Origin: Polaromonas sp. JS666 | GTDB taxonomy: Bacteria; Pseudomonadota; Gammaproteobacteria; Burkholderiales; Burkholderiaceae_C | NCBI RefSeq assembly: GCF_900103405.1 | Contig: NZ_FNHX01000001.1 | Span: 372,001-436,000 of the forward strand | Direction: 5' to 3' | DNA: 64,000 nt | Shown: positions 29,378-36,746 of the stretch, piece after piece | Numbering within the stretch: the first letter of the stretch is position 1 | Layout of the letters: each line of letters begins with the position of its first letter | Position numbers and translations under genes: made by a program | The notes under the pieces: generated by a model | What the model was told of the DNA's origin: nothing | Database searches by the model: none | Seen by the model: only the letters and a program-made list of their open reading frames with translations

Positions 29378-30279
29378 AGCGCGAACCGATAGTGGTCCTC
29401 GCCCTGCCCGGCGGCGCGCCGCTGGCCGCGGCGCTGGCGCGCAGCCTGCGCTGCGGCTGGAGCGAGCTGGCGCTGCACCGCTTTCCGGACGGCGAAACCG
29501 GCGTGCTCATCGCCGCGCCGGTCCAGGGCTGCCGCGTCGTGCTGGCCGGCAGCCTGGACCAGCCGGACGCCAAGACACTGCCGCTGATTTTTGCGGCGGA
29601 CGCGGCGCGCGAGCTGGGCGCCTCGCAGGTCGGCCTGGTCGCGCCCTACCTGGCCTATATGCGGCAGGACAAGCGTTTTCATCCCGGCGAAGCCGTCACC
29701 TCGCGCAGCTACGCGCGGCTGCTGTCCGCGTCGCTGGACTTCCTGGTGACCGTCGACCCGCACCTGCACCGCGTGCACAGGCTGGACGAAATCTATTCCC
29801 TGCGCACGCAGGTCGTGCCGGCCGCTCCCCTGATTGCCCGCTGGCTGCGCGGCCATGTCGCGTCGCCCTGGCTGATCGGGCCCGACGAGGAAAGCGCGCA
29901 GTGGGTCGCCGAAGTCGCCAGGCTGGCCGGCGCGCCCTGGAGCGTGCTGCGCAAAACGCGGCGCGGCGACCGGGACGTGGGTGTCAGGCTGGCAAGCCCC
30001 GAACGCTGGCCGGGGCACGCGCCGGTGCTGCTGGACGACATTGTTTCCACAGGCGAAACCATGCTCGCCGCGGCAAGCCTGCTGAAAAAAAACCGGCTGG
30101 GCGCTCCCATTTGCATCGCCGTGCATGCGCTGTTTAACGTGGAAGCCCAGCGCCGTTTGCTCGAAGCAGGGGTGGCGCGCGTTCTGAGCTGCGACACGGT
30201 CGCCCATCCTTCCAATGCCATCCGCATGGCGCCCTCGCTGGCGCGCGCCGTGCGCCGGATCGGCGCCGCCAAGGGCTGA
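29374..30279 (+). CDS. ribose-phosphate pyrophosphokinase homologue
   Basis: A 301-residue PRPP-synthetase-family protein, slightly shorter than PrsA (about 315). It shows LHRFPDGETGVLI, the ATP-binding RQDKRFHPGEAVTSR, the catalytic loop start VTVDPHLHRVHRLDEIYS, and the PRPP loop LLDDIVSTGETM where the housekeeping enzyme has DDMIDTGGT. These changes mark a divergent paralogue rather than the essential PrsA. Overlap with the phosphorylase gene implies a joint pathway, perhaps using or making ribose-1,5-bisphosphate or PRPP during nucleotide salvage. The substrate is not certain. Confidence 0.85.
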   Translation: MKREPIVVLALPGGAPLAAALARSLRCGWSELALHRFPDGETGVLIAAPVQGCRVVLAGSLDQPDAKTLPLIFAADAARELGASQVGLVAPYLAYMRQDKRFHPGEAVTSRSYARLLSASLDFLVTVDPHLHRVHRLDEIYSLRTQVVPAAPLIARWLRGHVASPWLIGPDEESAQWVAEVARLAGAPWSVLRKTRRGDRDVGVRLASPERWPGHAPVLLDDIVSTGETMLAAASLLKKNRLGAPICIAVHALFNVEAQRRLLEAGVARVLSCDTVAHPSNAIRMAPSLARAVRRIGAAKG

Positions 30280-30290
30280 ATGCCTCCTTT

Positions 30291-30332
30291 CTGCGCTATA
30301 TCAAATACAGCGGTTTGCGGCGCGCCTAAGCT
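30291..30332 (+). promoter_or_regulatory. half-site FNR promoter of the beta-CASP RNase gene, leaderless geometry
   Basis: CTGCGCTATATCAA (30291-30304) keeps one perfect half site, ATCAA. If it is centred at -41.5 the start falls on base 30339, the A of the ATG, and TAAGCT (30327-30332) fills the -10 slot. The same hexamer in the same place precedes ccoI. No Shine-Dalgarno sequence is visible before the ATG. Confidence 0.5.
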
Positions 30333-30338
30333 GGCGCC

Positions 30339-31700
30339 ATGAAGATCCAATTCCTGGGCGCCACCGACACCGTCACCGGCTCCAAATACCTGGTCCGGCA
30401 TGTCAAATCCACCCTGCTGGTCGATTGCGGCCTGTTCCAGGGCTACAAGCCGCTGCGCTTGCGCAATTGGTCGCCGCTGCCGATGGATCCAGCCGGCATC
30501 GATGCGGTGATCCTGACCCATGCCCACATCGACCACAGCGGCTACCTGCCGCTGCTGGCGCGCCAGGGTTTCAAGGGCAAGGTGTTCTGCACCCCGGCGA
30601 CGGCCGACCTGTGCCGCATCCTGTTGCCCGACGCCGGCCACCTGCAGGAGGAAGAAGCCGAATACGCCAACCGGCACGGCTTTTCAAAGCACGCGCCGGC
30701 CCTGCCCCTGTACACGCGCGAGGATGCGCTGCGCTGCCTCAAGCTGCTGCACCCGGTGCCCGCCGGCAAACCCTGGCATCCGGCGCCGGGCCTGAACGCC
30801 AGCCTGACGCCCTCGGGCCATATGGTGGGCTCGTCCTTCGTGCGGCTGGACAACGGCTCGCGCTCCTTGCTGTTTTCCGGCGACATAGGCCGGCCCAACG
30901 ACCTGGTGCTCAAGCCGCCCTCCCCCATGGACGGCGCCGATTACCTGGTGGTGGAATCCACCTATGGCGACCGCCTGCACAAGGACTCCGACCCCCTGCT
31001 CGCGCTGGGCCAGGTGATCCAGCGCACGGCCGCGCGCGGCGGCGTGGTGGTGATCCCGGCCTTCGCCGTGGGGCGCGCGCAAAGCCTGTTGCACTGCATC
31101 GAGGTGCTCAAGACCCAGGGCGTCATACCGCGCAGCCTGCCGGTCTACCTCAACAGCCCCATGGCGGCCAAGGCCACCCAGGTCTACCTCAAGCACAAGG
31201 CCGAGCTGCGGCTGACGTCGGCGGAGTGCGAAGCCATGGCCCATACGGCCCACATCGTTGAATCACCGGAAGAGTCGCGCCTGCTCAATGCCAAACACGG
31301 CCCCATGGTCATCATTGCCGCCAGCGGCATGGCCACGGGCGGGCGTGTGGTCCACCACCTCAAAGCCTTCGCGCCCGACAAACGCAACACCATTGTGTTT
31401 GCCGGCTTCCAGCCCGGCGGCACGCGCGGCGCCCTCATCGCCGGCGGTGCGCCCACGGTGCGCATCCACGGCCAGGAGGTGCCGGTGCGCGCCGAAGTGG
31501 CCATGCTGGACGACCTGTCGGCCCATTCCGATGCCGCCGAGATCATGGGCTGGCTGCGCGGCTTCAAGTCCGCGCCCCGGCAGACCTTCATCACCCACGG
31601 CGAGCCGGCCGCGGCCGACGCCATGCGCCAGCGCATAGAACGCGAGCTGCACTGGCCCTGCAAAATCCCCTGTTACCTGGAGACTGCGGCGCTGGCTTGA
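30339..31700 (+). CDS. metallo-beta-lactamase/beta-CASP ribonuclease
   Basis: A 453-residue zinc hydrolase of the CPSF73/YSH1-like group. The metal motif HAHIDH stands at residues 61-66, preceded by the family start MKIQFLGATDTVTGSKYLV. The later beta-CASP motifs include the acidic VVESTYGDR, the histidine of PSGHMVGSS, the segment IIAASGMATGGRVVHHL and the C-terminal DDLSAHSD and FITHGEP. Characterised relatives are RNA endo- or exonucleases. It lies 59 bases after the PRPP-like gene but has its own promoter-like signal. Its TGA lies in the FNR box of the next gene. Confidence 0.9.
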   Translation: MKIQFLGATDTVTGSKYLVRHVKSTLLVDCGLFQGYKPLRLRNWSPLPMDPAGIDAVILTHAHIDHSGYLPLLARQGFKGKVFCTPATADLCRILLPDAGHLQEEEAEYANRHGFSKHAPALPLYTREDALRCLKLLHPVPAGKPWHPAPGLNASLTPSGHMVGSSFVRLDNGSRSLLFSGDIGRPNDLVLKPPSPMDGADYLVVESTYGDRLHKDSDPLLALGQVIQRTAARGGVVVIPAFAVGRAQSLLHCIEVLKTQGVIPRSLPVYLNSPMAAKATQVYLKHKAELRLTSAECEAMAHTAHIVESPEESRLLNAKHGPMVIIAASGMATGGRVVHHLKAFAPDKRNTIVFAGFQPGGTRGALIAGGAPTVRIHGQEVPVRAEVAMLDDLSAHSDAAEIMGWLRGFKSAPRQTFITHGEPAAADAMRQRIERELHWPCKIPCYLETAALA

Positions 31701-31740
31701 TGCAGGTCAAGATCGCCGCCCCCAAACCGGCCAATACTGT
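31697..31740 (+). promoter_or_regulatory. predicted FNR-dependent promoter of the 31.8-kb USP gene
   Basis: TTGATGCAGGTCAA (31697-31710) overlaps the TGA of the RNase gene (31698-31700). AATACT (31733-31738) or TACTGT (31735-31740) occupies the -10 place; the start is predicted near 31745, 28 bases before the USP ATG. Confidence 0.72.
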
Positions 31741-31772
31741 GCGTATTGCAATTCCAGATCGAGGCAGTCACC

Positions 31773-32246
31773 ATGTTCAAACGAATCCTGATCCCCGTGG
31801 ACGGCAGCGAAACCGCCAATAAGGCCCTGGTCGCCGGCCTGCGCATGGCACGCGAAACCAGCGCCAGCGTGCGGCTGCTGCATGCCATCAATGAACTGGG
31901 CGCCATGGCTGCCGATGGCACTTACTCCGGCGACGTGGCCGGCATGCTGCGCGAAGGCGGCGCCAAAGTGCTGTCCGATGCCACGGCCATCGCGCAGTCG
32001 GCCGGCGTGGCGGCCGACCAGAGCCTGTGCGAAGAACTCGGCAAACGCCTGGGCGAAGTCGTGGCCGAGGCCGCCAAACTCTGGGGCGCCGACCTCGTGG
32101 TCGTCGGCTCCCACGGCCGGCGCGGCCTGGGGCGTGTGCTGCTGGGCAGCGGCGCGGAAGAGATTTTGCGACTGGCGCCAGTGCCTGTGCTGGTGGTTCG
32201 GGATGCGGCTGCGCAAGGTGGCGGCCAGGCCGCGGGCAAAGCCTAA
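31773..32246 (+). CDS. universal stress protein (single domain)
   Basis: A 157-residue USP, close paralogue of the one at 27.3 kb and probably a product of local duplication. It has MFKRILIPVDGSETANKALV at the start and VGSHGRRGLGRVLLGSGAEE in the ATP loop. The start at 31773 is chosen because of this family start; a longer in-frame reading from 31746 would begin at the predicted transcription start. It is the last gene of the low-oxygen block. A short GC hairpin without a T-run (32247-32268) follows. Confidence 0.93.
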   Translation: MFKRILIPVDGSETANKALVAGLRMARETSASVRLLHAINELGAMAADGTYSGDVAGMLREGGAKVLSDATAIAQSAGVAADQSLCEELGKRLGEVVAEAAKLWGADLVVVGSHGRRGLGRVLLGSGAEEILRLAPVPVLVVRDAAAQGGGQAAGKA

Positions 32247-32318
32247 TAGGAGGTGGCCGCACCTACTACGCTCACTCACGCCGGGTACTGGCAAGGCGTA
32301 TTTTGTGTGGGAATGAAA

Positions 32319-33110
32319 TTAGTTTGGGAGCTCGAGTTGCGGCACTTTATAGACGGTAACGGACAGCTTGTACTCACAGAGTTCAACATCCCTGATGCTG
32401 GCGCAGGCCAGTTTCAGGTCCTCAGATATGAGGCGGCAAACGATGATGCCGCGCACGCGCTGCCTAGGTTCGGCCAGTTCCCTGCGAACCCAGTTCATGT
32501 ACCGTAGCAACTGGCCAACTACGCGGTCATAACCGCGAGAGACTTTCAGCTCAAGGACAACAAAGGCGTTGGACTGGTCCAGAGCCAGAATATCGATGCG
32601 CCGACCGCCGCCGGCCTCGAACTCGATCCCACGGATGCCTTCGTCCTCATAGAGCCGCAACCCAGGCTCGATGCACTCAAGGTTTTCAGCAAGGTAGCGC
32701 TGCAGATCTTTCTCAAGGAGAAATTCCGACGAGCCAGGTGCTGCCTCTTCGTCTTCTTGCTCCTCATCGACGGCCGCGTCTGCCTCCTGGCGCGCCACAT
32801 CGCCGACGACCATTTCATGAATTGGCGCAGGATCCTTCCCAGGTTCATAAAGGCGGTACTGACCCGAATCCACCTTGAATAAGAGGTCATCGGTTTCATT
32901 TGTGGCTGAGTGGTGCAGCCGGCTGCGGTCATTCGTCGCCGCCTGGACCAGATGCGCGCGGATGCTACCCGGCTTTAACAAGGGGTAATTCTTGGCGAAC
33001 CATTCAACTGCGCGCGAGGTCGTAAACACCTGGCCCGGTTTCAGGCCCCAGGTAAGAAGCATGTCCTTTAGCAGCGCCCGGGTTGGTTTGTCGTAGTGTT
33101 GTCTTGCCAT
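32319..33110 (-). CDS. NucS-like PD-(D/E)xK nuclease with N-terminal accessory domain
   Basis: A 263-residue protein. The C-terminal half is like NucS/EndoMS nucleases: acidic Asp173 in RRIDILALD, Glu187 and Lys189 in VVLELKVSR, then VVGQLLRYMNWV, the helix bearing the conserved glutamine. The N-terminal 95 residues (PTRALLKDMLLT, AVEWFAKNYPLLKPGSIRAH, YRLYEPGKDP) look like a small helical domain seen before several restriction-type nucleases. An acidic linker (about 113-123) joins them. The start at 33110 has GGAG five bases upstream. Likely a DNA-cleaving repair or defence enzyme; the target is unknown. Confidence 0.75.
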   Translation of the reverse strand: MARQHYDKPTRALLKDMLLTWGLKPGQVFTTSRAVEWFAKNYPLLKPGSIRAHLVQAATNDRSRLHHSATNETDDLLFKVDSGQYRLYEPGKDPAPIHEMVVGDVARQEADAAVDEEQEDEEAAPGSSEFLLEKDLQRYLAENLECIEPGLRLYEDEGIRGIEFEAGGGRRIDILALDQSNAFVVLELKVSRGYDRVVGQLLRYMNWVRRELAEPRQRVRGIIVCRLISEDLKLACASIRDVELCEYKLSVTVYKVPQLELPN

Positions 33111-33198
33111 GTCAACTCCAAAAACAAAGCTCCCGGCCGCATGGCAAAGATAACTCAAGGGTATCTCATCCATTCCCAGCCGTAGAAGGATTTATTGG

Positions 33199-33360
33199 AT
33201 GTTTAATCGAGACACTGCCGAGTTAATAAAAGCGACCCTGATGCTTCACACCATCCGTGACGATCTGGGCCGCCTGGACTTCCAGCCACCGTGTAGCTTG
33301 TCACTGGCTCAACAATTCGGTGACCGTTGGGTGTTGAACACAGAACCGATACAAGAATAA
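33199..33360 (+). CDS. possible small protein of 53 residues
   Basis: A short reading frame, MFNRDTAELIKATLMLHTIR then DDLGRLDFQPP, with a good ribosome site (AGAAGGA, about eight bases before the ATG) and a TAA stop. It is divergent from the nuclease gene by 88 bases and convergent with the membrane-protein gene. No family is recognised. The amphipathic N-terminal helix would suit a small regulator or antitoxin, but this is only a shape argument; it may not be expressed. Confidence 0.4.
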   Translation: MFNRDTAELIKATLMLHTIRDDLGRLDFQPPCSLSLAQQFGDRWVLNTEPIQE

Positions 33361-33381
33361 CGGAGTGGAAGTAGTAGCTTG

Positions 33382-33747
33382 TTACTTGACTTCGCTCTTT
33401 ATGGATTCGATGAGGTCATCAATTGATGGTGCTTTGCGCAGCCTCATCAGGCTAGTTACAAGCCATATGAAGCAAACGATTGCACCAATTACGAAGATTG
33501 CTCGCCACGTGTCAGCGGACAGACTCCAGGCAGCCTTAAATTCTGCGGAGCAGAACACTAAAACAATTGTGATGAAAAGGCCTAGAGGTACTTGCCATGC
33601 TTGAGTAGAAGTCCATTTTCCAAGGTATTCCAGCAGTCTTAGTCGCAGTTTGTCTTCAGTAATCCTAATTAGCTTTTGCGAAGTGTTGTTGTGGTCTTCT
33701 ACGATCGCTATTCCTGAGTTCTCTCCGATTGGAGGAATATTGTTCAT
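33382..33747 (-). CDS. two-helix membrane protein in the TIR operon
   Basis: A 121-residue protein with a polar N-terminus (about 45 residues), two transmembrane helices (VPLGLFITIVLVFCSAEF and AIFVIGAIVCFIWLVTSLM) and a short cytoplasmic tail (SIDDLIESIKSEVK). Its ATG overlaps the stop of the gene upstream by four bases. No family is recognised. In a TIR-linked operon a two-helix protein might be the membrane effector, but this is inference. Confidence 0.65.
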   Translation of the reverse strand: MNNIPPIGENSGIAIVEDHNNTSQKLIRITEDKLRLRLLEYLGKWTSTQAWQVPLGLFITIVLVFCSAEFKAAWSLSADTWRAIFVIGAIVCFIWLVTSLMRLRKAPSIDDLIESIKSEVK

Positions 33748-34121
33748 GACAAGAGGCCCCCCATCATGAGCCCGCCACCCATCATGATTTGCAGCTCAAT
33801 CTTGGTGTAATTGCTTAGCCGATATACGATGGCCAAATAATAGATTGGTGAGCCTGTCTTTGACTGTGCGAAGCGGGTGGGCTTGTTGGTAACTGCGCCG
33901 AGAGGCTCGTTGAAATTCGCGAATGACATTTCAACGACGTTGCCAATCCACTCATGCCGAATTATTGGTGCTTCTTTCTCTCGATAATCTTTCAAGGGGG
34001 CAGTAGTTAACTTGAGATGTAGAACTTCGGTGGAAGTGATCGGCACATCTAGCTCAGCGGTTTCACCATCGCCTATGAATATAGTGGTGAATGCTAGTAC
34101 AGTTTTGTTCCCTACTCTCAT
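33744..34121 (-). CDS. uncharacterised 125-residue protein in the TIR operon
   Basis: It begins MRVGNKTVLAFTTIFIGDGE and alternates short hydrophobic strands with polar turns (AELDVPITSTEVLHLKLTT, IYYLAIVYRLSNYTKIELQ), which suggests a beta-sandwich. The last residues are MMGGGLMMGGLLS. The start at 34121 has AAGGG about seven bases upstream. It sits between the TIR gene (74 bases upstream) and the membrane-protein gene (overlapping). The function is unknown; a ligand-binding or inhibitor role would fit the context but nothing shows it. Confidence 0.6.
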   Translation of the reverse strand: MRVGNKTVLAFTTIFIGDGETAELDVPITSTEVLHLKLTTAPLKDYREKEAPIIRHEWIGNVVEMSFANFNEPLGAVTNKPTRFAQSKTGSPIYYLAIVYRLSNYTKIELQIMMGGGLMMGGLLS

Positions 34122-34195
34122 TCTTATCCCTTGTGTTTGTTGGTTCTCGTAAGTTGTCGTTCTGCGACGTCGGGCCGGCCACCCCGGCAATAGAG

Positions 34196-34897
34196 CTAGA
34201 GGGCGACTAGTTCAGCGATCTTCGCTGCGACGTTTGCCATCGCCTCTTCTGCAGTGCTCAGGCCGCTTCGCGAGCCGAGCAGTGGGCTGACTTCGCGGAG
34301 AGCTTCATACGTCGTGTCGTGCACGATAGGAACGAGCAGGTCACGCGCTAGGAGTACCGAAAGCTCTTTGTCGGCGATGCCCTCTCCCTGGACGCGGCGC
34401 AGCAGCGCAGGGGTCACCAGTACGATCCCGACTCGCGACTTCGCCAGTCCCTTGTCGATCTCACGCAGCAACGACGTGCCGAGAGCGACGTCCTTTTCGC
34501 TAAACCAGACTGTGACACCGAGCGACTCGAGCAGATCGTGCAGATCCTTGGCGGCCCCCTGCCGGTCGTCCCACGCGTGGCACAGGAAGACATCTCGAAG
34601 GTCAGGCAGCACCGCTCGCTTCTCGAAGCTGTCGCGGACCGGCGTGAGTGACCGTACTTCGGCAGGCGTGTACGACACGGGCGACCCCGCTCTCGACCAG
34701 CGCGGCCTTGAACTGCCGCTGGATCCACCACCGCCGCCGCTGCTGCTATAGCCACCCCCGCTGCTCCTCGGCGGGGAGTAGGACGGGTACGACCCGTAGC
34801 CGCCGTAGCGGTTATAGCCGCCACCACCGCATGCAGGGCAGTCTGCCCGACCGCTTGCTGTGCGATGACCCTGTACTGGTGCTGTGCATCTAGCCAT
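34196..34897 (-). CDS. TIR-domain protein with Cys cluster and Gly/Ser/Tyr-rich linker
   Basis: A 233-residue protein. Residues 1-27 hold a possible metal site (Cys4, Cys20, Cys23 in CPACGGGG). Residues 27-65 are low-complexity Gly/Ser/Tyr/Pro. Residues 102-233 form a TIR domain: DVFLCHAWDDR (strand A/box 1), GVTVWFSEKDVALGTSL (BB-loop region, Glu134 and Asp136 where NAD-cleaving TIRs carry the catalytic acid), and VGIVLVTPALL. AGGA lies nine bases before the ATG. Bacterial TIR proteins often degrade NAD or make cyclic-ADP-ribose signals in phage defence; activity here is inferred. Confidence 0.8.
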   Translation of the reverse strand: MARCTAPVQGHRTASGRADCPACGGGGYNRYGGYGSYPSYSPPRSSGGGYSSSGGGGGSSGSSRPRWSRAGSPVSYTPAEVRSLTPVRDSFEKRAVLPDLRDVFLCHAWDDRQGAAKDLHDLLESLGVTVWFSEKDVALGTSLLREIDKGLAKSRVGIVLVTPALLRRVQGEGIADKELSVLLARDLLVPIVHDTTYEALREVSPLLGSRSGLSTAEEAMANVAAKIAELVAL

Positions 34898-35133
34898 TGG
34901 TGGTTCCTAGCTGTTTATGGGACGATGGTGTCTTGAACCGCCACATGGTAGGCTTTTTGTCACATTGCGCCTCCTCTGAATAGATGGGGCTGGACGCGAA
35001 AAAACCCTCTGTTCGGGAGAATTCTTGGGCGCATGGCTGACTGGCCGAATCCGATATAAAACCGGGACAAAAAGAACAAGCTGATGGATTGATGGGTGGT
35101 TGTTCGTCTATTCACGCTACAAAGGTTGCTGCC

Positions 35134-35481
35134 ATGGAAAAAGTTGAAGAACTTTTTACGCGCTTGGATCAAGGTGATGACATTGATGGGATCAGGCGTG
35201 ACATCGCAGATCTCATTGTTGAGTCCATGAATCAGAAGCGTGAAGAATTCGGTTATTGGGAGAAACATCAGTTTGGCGGTGCTATCGCAGCGTTAGGTCG
35301 AAACATTGCGATTGGGAATAAGGCATCTACATCCTCGCTGAGGATGTGTCTTTCCTGTATTGAGAACGCCTTTACACCGCCCGATGAGCGAGACGAAAAT
35401 TACGTACCAGGCAAACCTGAAGTTGAGGCGCTTACGTTCGATCTGTTGATGGATGACGTACGCAAGCTAGGCGGTCACTAA
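35134..35481 (+). CDS. uncharacterised 115-residue soluble protein
   Basis: It starts MEKVEELFTRLDQGDDIDGI after AAAGG and is acidic and mostly helical (RRDIADLIVESMNQKREEFG). Two cysteines stand close together in MCLSCIENAF. No family is recognised. It is divergent from the TIR gene across a 236-base gap in which I see no clear operator. Base composition matches the surrounding AT-richer pocket. Confidence 0.6.
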   Translation: MEKVEELFTRLDQGDDIDGIRRDIADLIVESMNQKREEFGYWEKHQFGGAIAALGRNIAIGNKASTSSLRMCLSCIENAFTPPDERDENYVPGKPEVEALTFDLLMDDVRKLGGH

Positions 35482-35540
35482 ATCGTCAAAAAAACCAATT
35501 ACAAGAGGTAAGCGCCTTCCATTGGGAGCCCTCACCTTCT

Positions 35541-35786
35541 TCAAGGACGCAAAACTTTGAGGAAGCACAAAAGAAACACCCCGGCAATTCCCACCCCCAT
35601 AAAAACCTTGGTGCGGAACACCACGGTCTTTGCCAGGGCATCCCCTTGCCTGGCCAGCTCGATGAAAAATTTGCTGGACTTGTCGGAGCCATGCAACTTG
35701 ATCAGCTTGAGTTTTAGGGGTGTGATCCAGGCAAGGCCCAAAATCAGCCACGCAAACAGTCCACCGATGACAACAATATCTCTCAT
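35541..35786 (-). CDS. small membrane protein, unknown
   Basis: An 81-residue protein with two hydrophobic helices, one at each end (IVVIGGLFAWLILGLAWITP and VFMGVGIAGVFLLCFLKVL), and a basic, helical middle (LKLIKLHGSDKSSKFFIELA). It is convergent with the gene at 35.1 kb and divergent from the next by 33 bases. Function unknown. Confidence 0.55.
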   Translation of the reverse strand: MRDIVVIGGLFAWLILGLAWITPLKLKLIKLHGSDKSSKFFIELARQGDALAKTVVFRTKVFMGVGIAGVFLLCFLKVLRP

Positions 35787-35819
35787 AAGAATCCTCTTTA
35801 ACGCGGTTCTAATAGGCGC

Positions 35820-36116
35820 ATGGAGATAGCCGCCGCTTCTTTCTTGATCACAGTCCTGGGTGTCTTCCCGGTCATAGCGCTGGTTGTGCAGGTATACCGC
35901 GACTCACGTGGAAAAAAACGCAACCTGGCCATGCGCTGCTATGCCTGCGATTCCGGCGGGTATTTGTTGCCCGTTCCGCACTACAAAGGGGATACCTTTC
36001 TCTATTGCCTGCCTTGTACAAAAAAGCAGTATAGAAGTGAACGGGTTTTGGGCTATGTGGTGCTATTGGTCGCCGCTGTTGGCTTAGTTGGCTGGGCGAT
36101 TCTTTCCCGCGGATAG
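35820..36116 (+). CDS. membrane protein with central zinc-ribbon-like motif
   Basis: A 98-residue protein with helices at both ends (ASFLITVLGVFPVIALVVQV and VLGYVVLLVAAVGLVGWAIL) and a loop between them carrying two CxxC pairs, MRCYACDSGGYLL and FLYCLPCTKKQY, spaced like a zinc ribbon. No known family is recognised. The small size, two helices and metal site resemble assembly or regulatory membrane proteins. Confidence 0.6.
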   Translation: MEIAAASFLITVLGVFPVIALVVQVYRDSRGKKRNLAMRCYACDSGGYLLPVPHYKGDTFLYCLPCTKKQYRSERVLGYVVLLVAAVGLVGWAILSRG

Positions 36117-36122
36117 TCCATG

Positions 36123-36163
36123 TTGACATAGATCAATACCCGAATCGCTGCAGCCTCTAAATT
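36123..36163 (+). promoter_or_regulatory. predicted FNR-type promoter of the His/Met-rich operon
   Basis: TTGACATAGATCAA (36123-36136), as good as the boxes of the low-oxygen block. TAAATT (36158-36163) lies one base from the ideal -10 spacing, with a start near 36170, 31 bases before the first gene. TTGACA inside the box could also be read as a plain -35, but no -10 lies 17 bases further on. Confidence 0.6.
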
Positions 36164-36200
36164 ACAGACGCTGCAACAGCAATTTTTCTGCATTCAAGCC

Positions 36201-36608
36201 ATGAAGACCCTCTTCAGCCGCCGGAACACACGCTACACCGCTATCGTGATGCTATTCGCCTGGCTGATCACTTTGGGTGCAGGCATTGCCAATGCATGCC
36301 TGCTGAGCGATGGGCACGGCCATCCCGGGTCAGTGCAACAGCTTCAAGCGACCGCGCACGTCGAGGCAGACGAACACGCACAGGACCCCGACGAGGCGAT
36401 TTGCCTGACGGTGTGCGCTGCGGAACAAACAGCCGCCATCAAAGTCAAGCCTTTTGACAATGCCGCTGATTCGCAACTGGCGCTCGTTGCGTGGGCGCCT
36501 GCGCTGACCGTTGCGCTTGTCGATCTTGATGATCGATCCGCACCCTTGAAAGCTGAGACCTGGCGCGAGCCGCCGGTGTCTATCCGCTTCCTGCGGCTCA
36601 CCCTTTAA
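36201..36608 (+). CDS. small exported protein at head of probable copper operon
   Basis: A 135-residue protein with an N-terminal hydrophobic segment (IVMLFAWLITLGAGIANACL), probably a signal or anchor, and a periplasmic part with a His stretch (SDGHGHPG), several acidic residues and CLTVC. It ends VSIRFLRLTL, a tail I associate with small proteins found at the head of copper or silver resistance operons. No enzyme motif is present. The next gene follows after 138 bases without a clear terminator. Confidence 0.6.
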   Translation: MKTLFSRRNTRYTAIVMLFAWLITLGAGIANACLLSDGHGHPGSVQQLQATAHVEADEHAQDPDEAICLTVCAAEQTAAIKVKPFDNAADSQLALVAWAPALTVALVDLDDRSAPLKAETWREPPVSIRFLRLTL

Positions 36609-36746
36609 ATCCTCGCTCCCCGGGCGTGGTGGCTCAGCGCGCAGGCGCTGGGGATTGCGCCTGCTTCATCTGTTCCGACGCCCTGACCGGCCCTGTCGGA
36701 ACCTCCTCCCATCCAGCCTTGTTCCTTATTTTCCAAAGGAGTCTTT

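Noticed and set aside
30291..30304. Full FNR box before the beta-CASP RNase
   Set aside because: Only one half site is good (ATCAA); it is kept as a low-confidence promoter because of its exact spacing, not counted among the nine good boxes.
32247..32268. Hairpin AGGTG-GCCG-CACCT after the last USP as a terminator
   Set aside because: Only a five-base stem and no T-run follows, so an intrinsic terminator is not supported.
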